Part shown: piece by piece, positions 1 through 7,826 of the stretch
Layout: the number at the start of each line of letters is the position of its first letter
Numbering within the stretch: the stretch's first letter is position 1
Source: JASSUD01 sp031963225
Lineage (GTDB): Bacteria; Pseudomonadota; Gammaproteobacteria; Burkholderiales; Burkholderiaceae
Reading direction: 5' to 3'
NCBI GenBank assembly: GCA_031963225.1
Contig: JASSUD010000031.1
Span: 1-30,068, forward strand
DNA: 30,068 bases
Program-made: the position numbers and the translations under genes
Notes under the pieces: model-generated
The model's database searches: none
Told to the model about the DNA's origin: nothing
The model's input: the letters and a program-made list of their open reading frames with translations, nothing else

Positions 1-129
1 GCATGTTGGGGTTCCTTCGTCACCACCAACCTACCATTCTTTGCTTTTCTTGTGGCTATTGGAGTTTGATAGGACCCTTTTACATAGGCATCACGGTAGG
101 TTGGTGGTGAGGCACGAACCCCAACATGC
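1..129. repeat. R1 REP pair, tail-to-tail, with 59-base linker
   Basis: Two R1 arms point away from the linker: a minus-strand arm at 1-35 (loop GACGAAGGA) and a plus-strand arm at 95-129 (loop GAGGCACGA). Each arm is GTAG followed by an imperfect hairpin of the form GTTGGTGGT-loop-ACCCCAAC and ends in ATGC. The linker at 36-94 is not unique. It reappears inverted between the arms at the other end of the window (about 29923-29981). GTAG followed by a palindrome is the signature of REP sequences mobilised by REP-associated tyrosine transposases (RAYTs). No such gene is in this window. Confidence 0.85.
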
Positions 130-212
130 ATACCACGGCCCCTTTTAAAACCTGCATGTACATTCCCAAATTCCTCTCTACCCTTATGCAAAAACATATG
201 ACTACATACTGC

Positions 213-908
213 ATGTATGCTCTACGCCATGGTGTATCTCGCTGCATACAGTTAGCACTTTGCCTAGCCTTCTTAAACAGCACACCTGCACTAGCTTCAG
301 GCCGCGAAGCGTTAATGCATTTCGTCACCCAAGTTCAAACAGCCAAAGGTCAATTTGAACAAAAGCAAATTGCAACAAAACCCCAGCCTGCAACTACGAA
401 TGGAGCGCGTATCGCAACACGCCCACCAATCACTATGAGCCCACCTGAACAAGTGCTTCAAGGCCATTTTGTATTCAAACGCCCAGGTCAATTCATTTGG
501 GAGGTGACTAAACCTTATGAGCAAGTTTTACAGGCCGATGGGCGGGATTTTTATGTGTATGACAAAGATCTGCAGCAAGTTACACACCGTTTGGTAGATG
601 AGGCAATGAACGGGAGTAGTGCTGCTATTTTGTTTGGTCGTGCAGATTTAGAACGCACTTTTACATTGCGTGATGAAGGGGTGGTGCGAGGTATTGATTG
701 GTTGGAATTACGGCCCAAGCAGCAAGATGCTGCGTTTGAGCGCATTCGCATTGGTTTTCGCAGCAATATGCTCCATGCCATGGAGCTGCATGATGCTTTT
801 GGCAATGTGACTTATTTGACCTTCCATCATCTGGAAATTAATCCGTCTCTGGCTAAAGATCAGTTTAAGTTTACCCTGCCAGCAGAGGCAGAGCTGGTGG
901 AAGGGTAG
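213..908 (+). CDS. lolA: Outer-membrane lipoprotein carrier protein LolA
   Basis: This is a periplasmic chaperone that receives lipoproteins from LolCDE and delivers them to LolB at the outer membrane. The mature part has the LolA pattern: a GQFEQKQ-type early strand, FKRPGQFIWEVTKPYEQ, then DGRDFYVYDKDLQQVTHR and a beta-rich C-terminal half. I chose the ATG at 213 because it gives a compact signal peptide (a basic RHGVSR region, then a hydrophobic stretch ending in ALA before SG). In-frame ATGs at 126, 186 and 198 are alternatives, and none has a good Shine-Dalgarno. The ATG at 126 lies inside an R1 repeat and would put an odd leader before the signal peptide. The stop TAG (906-908) is the TAG of the next R1 repeat. 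The insert at about residues 36-60 (KPQPATTNGARIATRPP) is longer than in many LolA proteins. Confidence 0.87.
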   Translation: MYALRHGVSRCIQLALCLAFLNSTPALASGREALMHFVTQVQTAKGQFEQKQIATKPQPATTNGARIATRPPITMSPPEQVLQGHFVFKRPGQFIWEVTKPYEQVLQADGRDFYVYDKDLQQVTHRLVDEAMNGSSAAILFGRADLERTFTLRDEGVVRGIDWLELRPKQQDAAFERIRIGFRSNMLHAMELHDAFGNVTYLTFHHLEINPSLAKDQFKFTLPAEAELVEG

Positions 909-1038
909 GTTGGTGGTGACGAAGGAACCCCAACATGCGCGCCGTGGCGTCCTTGATAACCAGCTTATGATTATCTAAAACCAAAAATTAAAAGTCAGCG
1001 GTACGCATGTTGGGGTTCGTGCTTAACCCCAACCTACC
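904..1038. repeat. R1 REP inverted pair with core (BIME-like unit)
   Basis: This is a standard R1 unit. A plus arm lies at 904-938 (loop GACGAAGGA), then a core of about 66 bases, then a minus arm at 1005-1038 (loop TAAGCACGA, with a perfect 8-base stem GTTGGGGT/ACCCCAAC). The core contains the recurring text CTTGATAACCAGCTTATGA and TTAAAAGTCAGCGGTACGC, seen in most other units here. It fills the space between the convergent lolA and thrC genes. The lolA stop codon is inside the first arm. Confidence 0.88.
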
Positions 1039-1078
1039 CTCTGGACAGAATTACAACAAGAGACTTTTCGACGCTATC

Positions 1079-2563
1079 TTAAACCTGTACATGCTTAGCA
1101 ATGTAATCCTTCACCGCCTGCACATCGACAGGCAAACGTTCTAAGCGCTGTGGAAGGGTTTCTAGCTGGTCAAAAGCGCTTGGGCGTGGGGCGGCCTGGC
1201 CTAGGGCTTCTTCAATCACTTCGTTGAACTTTATAGGCTGCGCCGTTTCCAATACGATCATCGGAATGCCTGGCTCTAAATATTTGCGGGCGGCTACTAA
1301 ACCATCTGCTGTATGAGGATCAATGATGCGCTGGTAGCGGGTATATACATCACGTATCGCTGCTATACGTTCTGCATGATGGCTGCAGTTAGATACGAGC
1401 CCTGCTGCCTGTAGGCGAGAAAAGTCAGCCTCGCCTGACAAGTCAAAGCCCCCTTCTGTCTGTACTTTTTCAAACAGTGACCGTAAACGCACTGCATCGC
1501 GGTCCACTATGTCAAAAATCAAACGTTCAATATTGGATGCTTTTGAGATATCCATACTCGGGCTACTGGTCGAGTGGGTTTGTTTGCGCACACGATATAT
1601 GCCCGTTTTAAAAAACTCATCGAGCACATCGTTTTCATTGGTCGCCACAACTAACTTTTGAATTGGCAAACCCATTTTTCGAGCGATATAGCCCGCACAG
1701 ACATTTCCAAAATTTCCAGAAGGCACAGAAAACGTTACTTTAGGCCAATCGCGCAGTGGAGTAGTGCTAAGCGCTGGATTCGAAGCGATAGGAATCGCAG
1801 AAAAATAGGCTTTGAAGTAATACACAACCTGAGCCAGTACGCGCAACCAGTTAATGGAATTGACGGTGCCAATCGTATATTTATCTTTAAAAGCTTGATC
1901 GCTAGATACCGCTTTGACTATATCTTGCGCGTCATCAAAAACACCATCGAGCGCAATATTAAAAATATTTTTATCTTGCAGGCTGTACATCTGCGCTGCT
2001 TGGAAGGGGCTCATTTTTCCGTAAGGAGAGAGCATAAAAACTTGCACGCCCCGCTTACCGCGCATTGCATATTCCGCTGCACTGCCTGTATCGCCGGATG
2101 TGGCTCCTAAAATATTGAGTGTAGCGCCCGTTTTATCCAACACATACTCAAACACCTCCCCTAAAAGCTGCATTGCAAGGTCTTTAAAAGCCAGTGTAGG
2201 GCCATTAGAAAGCTCAAGCAAAGATAGGGCTGCACCCTCTTCTACCCCTAAAGCGGTAAGCGGCGTGATGTGCGTGGCGGTTTTCGCATCTCGCGCATGC
2301 GCAAAGCGAGAAGCCGTGTAAGCACGCTGCGTTAATGCTTGAATATCTGCCTTCGGAATATCGTCACAAAACTTTGAGAAAAGTTGATAAGCCAGCTCAG
2401 CATAAGACAGCCCAGCCCATTGCTGTAATTCTTCTGGCGTAATCTGAGGATACTGCTGCGGCAAATACAACCCTCCATCTTCAGCCAAGCCTGTTAACAC
2501 GCTCTGTGAAAATGTCAGGGGAAGCTGCTCACTAGCAGGCGTGCGAGTAGAGAAATAGCGCAT
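1079..2563 (-). CDS. thrC: Threonine synthase
   Basis: This PLP enzyme converts O-phosphohomoserine to threonine, the last step of threonine synthesis, in the cytoplasm. At 494 residues it has the length of the long (E. coli/yeast-like) class. The N-terminus MRYFSTR is followed by GLAEDGGLYLP, typical of the family. The PLP lysine is K127 in the motif SNGPTLAFKDLAMQ. LGATSGDTGSAA and VPSGNFGNVCAGY are the phosphate- and cofactor-binding loops. The start codon lies 4 bases after the hom stop, so the two genes are almost certainly co-transcribed and may be translationally coupled. The frame is intact, so threonine synthesis looks functional here despite the symbiont-like context. Confidence 0.96.
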   Translation of the reverse strand: MRYFSTRTPASEQLPLTFSQSVLTGLAEDGGLYLPQQYPQITPEELQQWAGLSYAELAYQLFSKFCDDIPKADIQALTQRAYTASRFAHARDAKTATHITPLTALGVEEGAALSLLELSNGPTLAFKDLAMQLLGEVFEYVLDKTGATLNILGATSGDTGSAAEYAMRGKRGVQVFMLSPYGKMSPFQAAQMYSLQDKNIFNIALDGVFDDAQDIVKAVSSDQAFKDKYTIGTVNSINWLRVLAQVVYYFKAYFSAIPIASNPALSTTPLRDWPKVTFSVPSGNFGNVCAGYIARKMGLPIQKLVVATNENDVLDEFFKTGIYRVRKQTHSTSSPSMDISKASNIERLIFDIVDRDAVRLRSLFEKVQTEGGFDLSGEADFSRLQAAGLVSNCSHHAERIAAIRDVYTRYQRIIDPHTADGLVAARKYLEPGIPMIVLETAQPIKFNEVIEEALGQAAPRPSAFDQLETLPQRLERLPVDVQAVKDYIAKHVQV

Positions 2564-2567
2564 GGTT

Positions 2568-3908
2568 TTATAAAGTTTCTAAACGTAATCTGACTATAGG
2601 AGCAATCACACTGGGAGAGTTTTGAATCTGCGCAGTCGCTGCGTTCAGATCTTCTTCTATAGTTGTATGAGTCAGCACAATCAAATCGGTTTCAGGGCCT
2701 AATTCGCCTAGCGCTTGCGCTTCTTTTTGAAGCAAAGCATCAATTGAAATACCGTGTTCAGCCAGAATCGCCGTAATTTCAGCAAGTACGCCTGCTCGGT
2801 CTATCACGCGCAAGCGTAAATAATAGCGGCTCACGATTTCGTTAGAAGGCAAAATGGGTAAAGTAGATAGATGATCAGGCTGAAAAGCCAAGTGCGGCAC
2901 CCGATGTTCAGGGTCAGCAGTATGTAAGCGGGCGACATCTATCACATCGGCAACCACGGAAGAAGCAGTAGGCTCACCACCGGCCCCTTTGCCATAATAC
3001 AAAGTTTGCCCTAGTGCATCAGCCTGTACCAAAACCGCATTCATTGCGCCATCCACATTGGCCAGCAAGTGGCGAGCCGGAATCAGTGTGGGGTGCACGC
3101 GCAACTCAATCCCTTCTGCTGTGCGACGGGTAATACCCAATAGTTTGACCCGATACCCTAATTCTTCCGCATAACGAATATCACGGGCGGTCAGGCCAGA
3201 GATTCCCTCAATATGTGCTCGATTAAACTGCACGGGAATCCCAAAAGCAATCGCGCTAATTAGCGTTATCTTATGCGCTGCATCCACCCCTTCTACATCA
3301 AAGGAAGGATCCGCTTCTGCATACCCAAGGCGTTGCGCCTGCGCCAGTGCAGTTGCAAAATCCACGCCCTGGTCGCGCATTTGCGACAAAATAAAATTGG
3401 TTGTGCCGTTGATAATTCCAGCAATCCATTCAATACGGTTCCCTGCCAGCCCTTCACGCAGCACCTTAATAATCGGAATGCCTCCAGCTACAGCGGCCTC
3501 AAAGGCAACCATGCAGCCCATTTCTCGCGCTTTCGCAAAGATCTCATCGCCATGCATAGCCAACAAAGCTTTATTGGCCGTCACTACGTGCTTGCGTTGA
3601 CTCAATGCGTGCAAAACATATTGTCGCGCAGGCTCAATGCCACCAATGGCTTCAATAATAATATCGGTATCTGGATCGTTGATTAATTCGTAAGCGTCGG
3701 CCGTGATCTGCACTGCATGAGAGGCTTCTTGTGGCACATCAGCATGCAGTAGTGCACGAGCGCGATTGACATCACGTACCGCTACGCCTGTAATTTCAAT
3801 GTGCCGCCCTACTCGGCGCTGAATTTCTTCTTGATTGCGCCGCAATACTTCAAACACGGCATAACCTACTGTGCCCAGGCCAAGCAAACCGATTTTTATG
3901 GAGTCCAT
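2568..3908 (-). CDS. hom: Homoserine dehydrogenase
   Basis: This enzyme reduces aspartate semialdehyde to homoserine, the branch point to threonine and methionine. At 446 residues it is a stand-alone enzyme, not fused to aspartokinase. An N-terminal Rossmann fold (IGLLGLGTVG, residues 6-15) is followed by the catalytic domain with VVTANKALLA, GGIPIIKVLREGL and the signature GIINGTTNFILSQM. A C-terminal ACT domain (about residues 365-440, RYYLRLRVIDRAGVLAEIT) suggests feedback control by threonine. It is the first gene of hom-thrC. No clear Shine-Dalgarno precedes the ATG. An R2 repeat lies between it and tsaB upstream. Confidence 0.96.
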   Translation of the reverse strand: MDSIKIGLLGLGTVGYAVFEVLRRNQEEIQRRVGRHIEITGVAVRDVNRARALLHADVPQEASHAVQITADAYELINDPDTDIIIEAIGGIEPARQYVLHALSQRKHVVTANKALLAMHGDEIFAKAREMGCMVAFEAAVAGGIPIIKVLREGLAGNRIEWIAGIINGTTNFILSQMRDQGVDFATALAQAQRLGYAEADPSFDVEGVDAAHKITLISAIAFGIPVQFNRAHIEGISGLTARDIRYAEELGYRVKLLGITRRTAEGIELRVHPTLIPARHLLANVDGAMNAVLVQADALGQTLYYGKGAGGEPTASSVVADVIDVARLHTADPEHRVPHLAFQPDHLSTLPILPSNEIVSRYYLRLRVIDRAGVLAEITAILAEHGISIDALLQKEAQALGELGPETDLIVLTHTTIEEDLNAATAQIQNSPSVIAPIVRLRLETL

Positions 3909-4015
3909 AAGGGAAATTTTCTGAGAAGGTAAAGAGGCGAATAATATTCAAAAATTCGAGAGGCTGTTTATGTAAATCTATGGAGGTTATTTTTAAATAG
4001 GATTAGAACATATCC

Positions 4016-4161
4016 TAGGGCGTGCCCTCAATTGTTCCAAAGGGTTCATATTTGGGGGAGCAGGAGCGCAGGATCCGGGATGTACATAAGTACTGCGAGG
4101 ATCCCGAGCACCGCACGCCCCCCGAAGATGAGCCCTTTGGGGCAATTGAGGATGCGCTCTA
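4016..4161. repeat. R2 MITE-like element, full copy 1
   Basis: The left end TAGGGCGTGCCCTCAATTG and the right end, read inverted, TAGAGCGCATCCTCAATTG form long imperfect terminal inverted repeats. They continue through a run of the form CAAAGGG-TTCAT (left) and CAAAGGG-CTCAT (right). The centre contains GGATCC and a TGTAC-AAGTAC near-palindrome shared with the second full copy at 24888-25030, which is in the opposite orientation. There is no coding capacity, as in a non-autonomous element. The right-end TAG is the stop codon of tsaB. ORFs crossing this element are not genes. Confidence 0.82.
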
Positions 4162-4869
4162 CGACCTTACGACTTGGTTGCGTATATATACAGGCAATGC
4201 TTCATCTGCGCATAGGTATTGTCCCAAACGCCAAAATTGCAAAGCCAAGGTAGCGATGTCTACAGCGTGCGCTTGGGCCTTCGCATCTATTTTATGCGCC
4301 ATTGCATAGGCAGGCAGCCTCTGACCAAATACCTCTACAGCCCGGCCCACTAATGCAAAGGGAGTTACGGGTATAAGAACGTCCTCCGGTTTACTCAAAC
4401 TAGGCGGCACTACTACTTTCCACACCTCCTCGTTAGGTTCCCATTCAAACACTCCCCAATACACTTCATCCATACGCGCATCGATGGTTGCCAACACCCG
4501 CTGCATCGTCCCATCCTGCGCCCGTGCTGCCTGGGCACAGGCCATTAAGGTACAGACAGGAATCACCGGCAAACCCAACCCAAAGCCCAAACCCTGCACC
4601 ACAGCCGTCGCTGTACGCAAACCAGTAAACGCACCAGGACCGGCACCAAATGCCAAAGCCGTGCAGGAGGATAAAGGCAACCCTGCCTCCTCCAAAATTT
4701 CTTGCACTGCGGGCAAAATACGCGCACTCGATTGAGGGCCTAACGATTCATGTCTAGAGAAAAATTGCGTAGAAGCAGTGCAATCAGCAGGCGCAACCAC
4801 CAAGGCAACAGAGCAATATTCACTGGATGTATCTAACGCCAATAGCGCTGTCGTGGAAGATAAAGTCAT
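4159..4869 (-). CDS. tsaB: tRNA threonylcarbamoyladenosine biosynthesis protein TsaB
   Basis: TsaB is a non-catalytic partner of TsaD and TsaE in making t6A at position 37 of ANN-decoding tRNAs. The 236-residue protein has the ASKHA-fold N-terminus LLALDTSSEYCSVAL, then RHESLGPQSSARILPAVQEIL, the strong signature GPGAFTGLRTATAVVQGLGFGLGLPVIPVCTL and DARMDEVYWG. The C-terminus PVYIRNQVVRS matches the usual PVYxRN ending. The stop TAG is the terminal triplet of an R2 repeat, so the last few residues may have been reset by the insertion. No rimI neighbour is present. The upstream side is occupied by a 208-base R1 palindrome. Confidence 0.93.
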   Translation of the reverse strand: MTLSSTTALLALDTSSEYCSVALVVAPADCTASTQFFSRHESLGPQSSARILPAVQEILEEAGLPLSSCTALAFGAGPGAFTGLRTATAVVQGLGFGLGLPVIPVCTLMACAQAARAQDGTMQRVLATIDARMDEVYWGVFEWEPNEEVWKVVVPPSLSKPEDVLIPVTPFALVGRAVEVFGQRLPAYAMAHKIDAKAQAHAVDIATLALQFWRLGQYLCADEALPVYIRNQVVRS

Positions 4870-4942
4870 AGAAAACAGCTAAAAATATTAAATGCATCAA
4901 AAAACCCAGACTTAAAATCTCTCCAACAGCGACGATGGGGTC

Positions 4943-5150
4943 GTAGGTTGGTGGTGACGAAGGAACCCCAACATGCAGGCCACTGTCTTCTTGAAAACCT
5001 GCTTAAAAACGCTCTAAAAGGAAAAATCAAAAGTCAGTGGTACGCATGCATACCGCTGACTTTTGATTTTTGGTTTTGAAAGTTTATAAGCTGATCATCA
5101 AGGGCGCCGTGGCTTGCATGTTGGGGTTCCTTCGTCACCACCAACCTACC
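4943..5150. repeat. 208-base R1 palindrome (two units fused head to head)
   Basis: The outer arms are at 4943-4976 (plus) and 5116-5150 (minus), both with loop GACGAAGGA. Between them lie two R1 cores in opposite orientation. They are joined at 5043-5050 (CGCATGCA), where two inner arms would normally be. The central arms at 5022-5042 and 5051-5071 are complementary over 21 bases with one mismatch. The outer cores (gene-side text CTTCTTGAAAACCTGC against CCTTGATGATCAGC) also align. Almost the whole 208 bases can fold on itself. Confidence 0.87.
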
Positions 5151-5777
5151 CTATCGCAAAGGTATGAGGTTTAAAGATATGGGGTCAGGATCTGCTTGCA
5201 AAAACTAGAGTGTAAACCTCTGTACATCATCCCTCATAATTAAAAATCGAGTGAAATACATACAAGCGCTGACTCTTCACCTCACTTTTTCGCCTATGCC
5301 AACCTCATTCACAGCCCCATTTTTAGCATTTCCTTCTATTTCACAGCCTATTCCATAAATAAAAACAAGCTTCTTAATGTAAATACCGTTACAATCCGCC
5401 CTTCGGTTTTCAGTCGGCACTTCTTTTTGCGTCGTACTTATATCGATGTGGCGTGATTTCAGTCCACCTTAGAGCTGTTCCTCCTCCCGAAGTTTTCCCA
5501 ATGGGCTTTTAGCTCATCCAAGACCCTACTTCTTTTGGCACAGCTTTTTTCTACGCGCTTTTTAATTCTCTTCCTATTTTTGCGTAGAAGGGTTTTTCTG
5601 CCTTTTATAAGAATCCTATTTCTGCAGAAAAGCCAGGCGATTCCCCCTTTCCCGATGGTGCGCAGCACACCGCTATATGTGGCTTTGTATTGCGCGATTA
5701 TTCGATGACCGGGGGCTGAAGATGGATGCTCGCGCATTTTTCTAAATAGTTTTTAATTTCCCCGGGACCTCTACTCA
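5151..5777 (+). promoter_or_regulatory. Non-coding region and probable long 5' leader of the rhlE-type helicase
   Basis: There are 627 bases between an R1 repeat and the helicase start with no convincing gene. A TACAAT -10-like box at 5390-5395 is the best promoter candidate seen, though its -35 is weak. It would give a leader of roughly 375 bases. Within the leader, TTCTACGC (5549-5556) pairs with GCGTAGAA (5582-5589). The region just before the ATG at 5778 has no good Shine-Dalgarno. Long structured leaders are known on cold-induced DEAD-box helicase mRNAs in proteobacteria, so a temperature- or autoregulatory leader is plausible. The sequence does not prove it. A 92-codon minus-strand ORF at 5459-5737 resembles no family I recognise and is probably spurious. 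Confidence 0.4.
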
Positions 5778-7565
5778 ATGACTTCCAGCGTTTTTCAAGC
5801 CGAGTTAGATCAGCAAAATGGCTCTTCTACTCCAGCCCAAACTTCTACACAAACCGATAGCACACCAGCAGTAAAAGCAGCGCCTACCGGACCTACTTTT
5901 GTTGATTTAGGTTTATGCGATGCTATCGTACGTACCCTTACTACCGCCGGTTATACGCATCCCACTCCTGTGCAACAGCGCGCTATTCCCGCTGCGTTAG
6001 CCGGTCGTGATCTAGTGGTATCCAGCCCTACAGGCTCAGGCAAAACAGCCGCCTTTATGCTGCCTGCCATTGAGCGTTTTGCGCAACTTCAAGCCCAAAG
6101 CGACACACCCGCTGCTCCACAGCGTGGAGGTAACGATCGCAATGCCCGTGGACGCCGTCCTCAATTCCAGCCAGCACGTCCGGCTCTATTGGTATTGACG
6201 CCTACACGTGAGCTAGCAATGCAGGTAACCACAGCTGCAAAAACGTACGGCAGCTACCTCAGACGTCTGAAAACCGTCAGCGTTCTCGGCGGTGTACCGT
6301 ATCGTAGCCAATTAGACATGCTCTCTGAGCAACCTGAAATTGTAGTCGCTACGCCAGGCCGTTTAATCGACCATCTAGAGCGTGGACGTATTGATTTTTC
6401 AGCGCTCTCTATGCTGGTACTCGATGAAGCCGATCGTATGCTCGATATGGGCTTTATCGATGATATTGAGACCATCGTTGCAGCAACACCCGCTACGCGT
6501 CAAACTTTGCTGTTCTCAGCCACTATTGATCGTCGTATTAGCGCGCTGACACAACGTTTGCTCAAAGATCCTGAGCATATTGAAATTACCCATCGTCCTG
6601 AGCAAAAAGCCAATATCACGCAATCTATTCACTGGGTGGATGATCGCACACACAAAGATCGTCTCTTGATGCATCTGCTTGCTGATGACACGCTGAATCA
6701 AGCGGTTATTTTTACCGCTACTAAAAATAGTGCGAGTGAATTATCTGATCGCCTCTGCGATGCGGGTTTTGTTTCAGCCCCATTACATGGAGATCTTCCT
6801 CAAAGCGCCCGTACCCGCACGCTCAAAGCACTGCGTGATCAACGCGTACGCGTTTTGGTCGCAACCGATGTGGCAGCACGCGGAATCGATGTACCTAATA
6901 TCACCCATGTATTTAATTACGATTTACCCAAATTTGCCGAAGACTATGTACACCGCATTGGGCGTACTGGCCGCGCAGGTCGTACAGGCATCGCAGTGAG
7001 TCTTGTACACCACGCTGAAATGAAAATGGTCCGTCGTATTGAGCAGTTCACACGTCAGCCCTTGCCCATTAGCGTAGTTGCAGGCTTCGAACCCCAGCGC
7101 AAACCTTCCCCAAGCTCCTTCTCTCGCGGCGGTGGCGGCGGTGGTGGTCGTGGACGCTCCGGTGGTGGCGGTGGATACGGTGGCAGGTCAAATAGCAGCG
7201 GTGGTGGATATCGCAGCGAAGGCGCAAGAGCACGACCAGAAGGCGGCGGATATCGCAGCGAAGGTGCAGGCGCTCGACCAGAAGGCGGTGGCAGTGGATA
7301 CCGTGGTGGATTTGGCGGCGGCAATAGCGGCGGTGGATACCGCAGCGAAGGCGCAGGCGCACGACCAGAAGGCGGTGGCGGTGGATACCGTGGCGGATTT
7401 GGCGGCGGCAATAGCGGCGGTGGATATCGCAGCGAAGGTGCCGGTGCGCGATCAGAAGGCGGCGGCGGATACCGTGGGCGTAGTGCTGGCGGTTCCTTCG
7501 CAAGCAGAAGCAATTCCCCGTTTAGTGGTGGCCGCAATACAGGAAACTCTTCTCACGGACGGTAA
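5778..7565 (+). CDS. rhlE: DEAD-box RNA helicase, RhlE-like, with Gly-rich repeat tail
   Basis: This is an ATP-dependent RNA helicase involved in RNA remodelling, ribosome assembly or cold adaptation. All core motifs are present: Q motif PTPVQQRAIP, motif I SPTGSGKT (K89), PTRELAMQV, VATPGRLIDH, DEAD at 216-219, SAT at 247-249, ATDVAARGIDVP and HRIGRTGRAGRTG from residue 392. There is an insert of about 30 residues after motif I (QRGGNDRNARGRRPQFQP). The catalytic core ends near residue 425. A tail of about 165 residues, almost wholly Gly, Arg, Ser and Tyr, then follows, with a 29-residue repeat of the type GYRSEGAGARPEGGG-GYRGGFGGGNSGG. Such RGG-like tails bind RNA non-specifically. Other members of this family (for example DbpA- or SrmB-like) lack this layout, so I favour RhlE. 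Confidence 0.9.
   Translation: MTSSVFQAELDQQNGSSTPAQTSTQTDSTPAVKAAPTGPTFVDLGLCDAIVRTLTTAGYTHPTPVQQRAIPAALAGRDLVVSSPTGSGKTAAFMLPAIERFAQLQAQSDTPAAPQRGGNDRNARGRRPQFQPARPALLVLTPTRELAMQVTTAAKTYGSYLRRLKTVSVLGGVPYRSQLDMLSEQPEIVVATPGRLIDHLERGRIDFSALSMLVLDEADRMLDMGFIDDIETIVAATPATRQTLLFSATIDRRISALTQRLLKDPEHIEITHRPEQKANITQSIHWVDDRTHKDRLLMHLLADDTLNQAVIFTATKNSASELSDRLCDAGFVSAPLHGDLPQSARTRTLKALRDQRVRVLVATDVAARGIDVPNITHVFNYDLPKFAEDYVHRIGRTGRAGRTGIAVSLVHHAEMKMVRRIEQFTRQPLPISVVAGFEPQRKPSPSSFSRGGGGGGGRGRSGGGGGYGGRSNSSGGGYRSEGARARPEGGGYRSEGAGARPEGGGSGYRGGFGGGNSGGGYRSEGAGARPEGGGGGYRGGFGGGNSGGGYRSEGAGARSEGGGGYRGRSAGGSFASRSNSPFSGGRNTGNSSHGR
7206..7470 (+). repeat. 87-base in-frame tandem repeat in the helicase tail
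   Basis: Units start at 7206 (partial, 42 bases), 7248 (87 bases), 7335 (87 bases) and 7422 (partial). Each full unit encodes 29 residues running from GYRSEGAGARPEGGG to GYRGGFGGGNSGG. The units differ mostly at third codon positions and keep the frame, so they are under protein-level selection or were duplicated recently. A tract of this kind is expected to change copy number by slippage. Confidence 0.85.
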
Positions 7566-7593
7566 ATTTCGTATCTCCTTGAGCTAGAGCTTC

Positions 7594-7635
7594 AAAAAAA
7601 TAGCCGCAGACTTTATTGTCTGTGGCTATTTTTTT
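7594..7635 (+). terminator. Rho-independent terminator after the helicase gene
   Basis: The stem is A-rich, then TAGCCGCAGAC, loop TTTATT, then GTCTGTGGCTA, followed by a run of T. It lies about 30 bases after the helicase stop codon. The A tract on the other side means it could also work for minus-strand transcripts. Confidence 0.85.
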
Positions 7636-7639
7636 GTGG

Positions 7640-7826
7640 TTGGTTGTGAGGCGGGCCACACATGTAGGCCGATGTCTTTTTGAAGCTTGGGTGTCGATGA
7701 TTATAAGTTGGTGGTATGCATGTTGGGGTTCGTACCTCACCACCAACCTACCGTTCTAAACTTGCATATGTATAGTTATAAGCTGGTGGTGTGCGTGTTG
7801 AGGAACGTTGCTTACCCTAACTTACC
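7640..7826. repeat. R1 cluster: one decayed unit plus one extra half unit
   Basis: A degraded left arm (about 7640-7665, GGTTGGTTGTGAGGCGGGCC) and a core lead to a good minus arm at 7718-7752 (loop GAGGTACGA in arm orientation). A second core fragment (TAAACTTGCATATG, then TATAAGCTGGTGGTG) and a decayed minus arm at 7793-7826 follow. The last arm has lost the GTAG (now GTAA) and most of its stem. The end of clpB, including its stop codon, is inside it. Confidence 0.75.

Noticed and set aside
4022..4309. Plus-strand ORFs across the R2 element and the tsaB 3' end
   Set aside because: They read through a repeat and antisense to the well-supported tsaB.
5459..5737. 92-codon minus-strand ORF upstream of the helicase
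   Set aside because: Basic, low-complexity product with no family resemblance, lying in the probable leader of the opposite gene. No Shine-Dalgarno support was seen.
7055..7537. Long minus-strand Pro-rich ORF and plus-strand Ala/Asp-rich ORF inside the helicase tail
   Set aside because: Both are frame shadows of the Gly-rich repeat. The DEAD-box frame is the one with conserved motifs.
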